A stretch of DNA of 7,216 nucleotides. It comes from Oscillospiraceae bacterium. GTDB lineage: Bacteria > Bacillota > Clostridia > Oscillospirales > Oscillospiraceae. The position numbers were made by a program, and so were the translations under genes. The notes under the pieces were generated by a model that was not told the origin of the DNA, did not search any database, and saw nothing but the letters and a program-made list of their open reading frames with translations. This document shows, in pieces, positions 6,438 through 7,216 of the stretch; the stretch's first letter is position 1, and the number at the start of each line of letters is the position of its first letter. Where the stretch lies: NCBI GenBank assembly GCA_031282225.1, contig JAITEC010000167.1, forward strand, positions 1-7,216, given 5' to 3'.

Positions 6438-7001
6438 CTAGCTCTTTGCGCGCTCCAAGTACTCGCCTGTCCGCGTGTCCACGCGTATTTTTTCGCCCTC
6501 GTTGATAAACAGCGGCACCCTCACCTCCGCGCCCGTCTCCAACCGCGCCGCCTTGGTGACATTTGTGGCGGTATCGCCCCGGATCTCCGGATCGGTCTGC
6601 GTAATGGCCAGTTCCACGAAGTTTGGCGGCTCCACGTTGTAAACCTTGCCCTTATACGAGTACACTGTACAATTCATGTTCTCTTTTACAAATTTGAAAT
6701 TGTCCCCCAGAAGGGCGCCGTCTATGGGCTCCAATTCAAAAGACTCGCGATCCATAAAGTAGTACAGACCGCCGTCGTTGTAACTGTACTCCATCTCCCT
6801 GCGCTCGACATACGCGTTTTCAAACTTGTCCGACGGGTTAAAAGAAGTCTCAACGACAGCGCCCGTTATAACATTTTTTATTTTTGTCCGAACAAACGCC
6901 GCGCCCTTGCCCGGCTTCACGTGCTGGAATTCCACCACCTGCATAACTTTTCCGTCCCACTCAAACGTGACCCCGTTGCGAAAATCGCCTGCGGATATCA
7001 T
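6438..7001 (-). CDS. efp: Elongation factor P
   Basis: A 187-residue, three-domain translation factor that enters the ribosomal E site and speeds peptide-bond formation at proline runs. The N-terminal KOW-like domain carries [10 protein letters not shown], with tip Lys32, the residue that is modified in other bacteria (5-aminopentanol in B. subtilis). The C-terminal EF-P signature begins KAARLETG (150-157) and continues through VPLFINEG (162-169). Two ATGs are possible. The one at 7001 is preferred because AAGGGGG (7009-7015) sits 7 bases upstream, the protein then begins [10 protein letters not shown] like B. subtilis EF-P (MISVNDFRTG), and the lysine falls exactly at 32. The ATG at 7007 has only a 1-base spacer. 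The gene is first after the promoter at 7079 and heads a probable operon. The protein contains one Pro-Pro pair (125-126). No modification genes are visible in the window. Confidence 0.97.
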   Translation of the reverse strand: MISAGDFRNGVTFEWDGKVMQVVEFQHVKPGKGAAFVRTKIKNVITGAVVETSFNPSDKFENAYVERREMEYSYNDGGLYYFMDRESFELEPIDGALLGDNFKFVKENMNCTVYSYKGKVYNVEPPNFVELAITQTDPEIRGDTATNVTKAARLETGAEVRVPLFINEGEKIRVDTRTGEYLERAKS

Positions 7002-7029
7002 CCCCATGCCCCCTTGCAGCTATAATCAT
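6961..7029 (-). CDS. Possible 22-codon leader ORF overlapping the efp start out of frame
   Basis: An ATG at 7027-7029 has a well-placed SD (GGGAG, then five bases) within the predicted efp 5' leader. It opens a 22-codon frame beginning [11 protein letters not shown], running across the efp start in a different frame and ending with TGA at 6961-6963. If translated, it would compete with or couple to efp initiation. The peptide has no proline, and I recognise no homology. A frame this short can arise by chance, so it is a candidate only. Confidence 0.25.
   Translation of the reverse strand: MIIAARGHGDDIRRRFSQRGHV
7009..7015 (-). promoter_or_regulatory. Ribosome binding site deciding the efp start
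   Basis: AAGGGGG on the minus strand lies 7 bases before the ATG at 6999-7001 but only 1 base before the ATG at 7005-7007, so it supports the inner start. Confidence 0.7.
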
Positions 7030-7055
7030 ATTGTCTCCCAAGGCTCTGTCCGCAT

Positions 7056-7084
7056 ATTTTACAGCATTGGCCCCACACTGTCAA
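7056..7084 (-). promoter_or_regulatory. Sigma-A type promoter for the efp operon
   Basis: The minus strand shows a perfect -35 TTGACA (7079-7084), a 17-base spacer and a -10 TAAAAT (7056-7061, one mismatch to TATAAT). Transcription would start near 7049, giving a leader of about 48 bases before the efp ATG. It is the best promoter-like site seen between genes in the window and probably drives the whole run of minus-strand genes. Confidence 0.8.
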
Positions 7085-7093
7085 TCGAAAATT

Positions 7094-7216
7094 TCAGTGA
7101 ATAAATTCGTTTGCAGCCATTTTCGCCCTCTCGTCCTTTTCGCCTGCGGCGAAAAGAATTTTTGCGCAGGAGTGCGCCCCGTGCGACGGAGCAAAAATTG
7201 TCATATTCCGCAGTTT
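7094..7216 (-). CDS. Open frame entering from the window edge, ending before the efp promoter (doubtful)
   Basis: On the minus strand a frame is open from the window edge for 40 sense codons and ends with TGA at 7094-7096, ten bases before the -35 box. An internal ATG at 7202-7204 would give 36 residues; a second ATG at 7118-7120, preceded by GAGGG, would give only eight (MAANEFIH). I recognise no family. It could be the C-terminal end of the upstream gene or a chance frame across the palindromic element, which the perfect inverted repeats make more likely. Confidence 0.2.
   Translation of the reverse strand, partial: KLRNMTIFAPSHGAHSCAKILFAAGEKDERAKMAANEFIH
7136..7199. repeat. Two abutting palindromes upstream of the efp promoter
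   Basis: The first palindrome is CTTTTCGCC (7136-7144), a 3-base loop, then GGCGAAAAG (7148-7156), a perfect 9-bp stem. The second begins at the next base: AATTTTTGC (7157-7165) pairs perfectly with GCAAAAATT (7191-7199). Within its 25-base interior, an alternative smaller stem GCGCA/TGCGC (7164-7168 with 7173-7177) can form. TTTTCGCC also recurs as a direct repeat at 7120-7127. Such compact structure suggests an intergenic palindromic repeat element or an RNA structure at the end of the upstream transcript. On the plus strand the first hairpin is followed by a five-T run, but no plus-strand gene precedes it. Confidence 0.6.

Overview
All genes in this window lie on the minus strand, so the biological order runs from high to low coordinates. 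The content suggests an anaerobic, moderately GC-rich member of the Clostridia (Bacillota), probably uncultured. The reasons are: strong GGAGG-type Shine-Dalgarno (SD) sites; a PyrK-type dihydroorotate dehydrogenase electron-transfer subunit; pyruvate phosphate dikinase; a Bacillus-like EF-P with its tip lysine at residue 32; and a small acidic protein with the CD1247-type N-terminal domain seen in clostridia. This placement is an inference from gene content, not a phylogenetic result.

Layout in transcription order. 7216-7030 is a leader region. It holds two abutting palindromes, an open frame running in from the window edge and ending at 7094, and a near-consensus sigma-A promoter (-35 at 7079-7084, -10 at 7056-7061, 17-base spacer). 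Then come efp (7001-6438), a CD1247-type acidic zinc-ribbon protein with two poly-Asp tracts (6399-5944), a YebC/TACO1 protein (5927-5196), secG (5176-4946), an NAD(P)-dependent epimerase/dehydratase-like protein of unknown substrate (4903-3989), ppdK (3922-1214), ruvX (start uncertain, 1191 or 1179, to 766), pyrK (769-8), and the first codons of a GTG-started gene that is probably pyrD (11-1).

The gaps are short (16, 19, 38, 42, 66 and 22-34 bases) and there are two 4-base stop/start overlaps (ruvX/pyrK and pyrK/next gene). No convincing terminator lies between the genes, so the whole run may be one transcript from the promoter at 7079. Functionally it falls into a translation and secretion part (EF-P, CD1247-type protein, YebC, SecG), a metabolic part (epimerase-like protein, PPDK), and a translationally coupled tail (RuvX, PyrK, probably PyrD).

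No wholly new system is evident. The points most worth a second look are the EF-P / poly-Asp zinc-ribbon / YebC arrangement, the aspartate tracts, a possible AUA start for ruvX, the insertion and the Thr-to-Ser change in PPDK, an out-of-frame mini-ORF overlapping the efp start, and the palindromic leader element.
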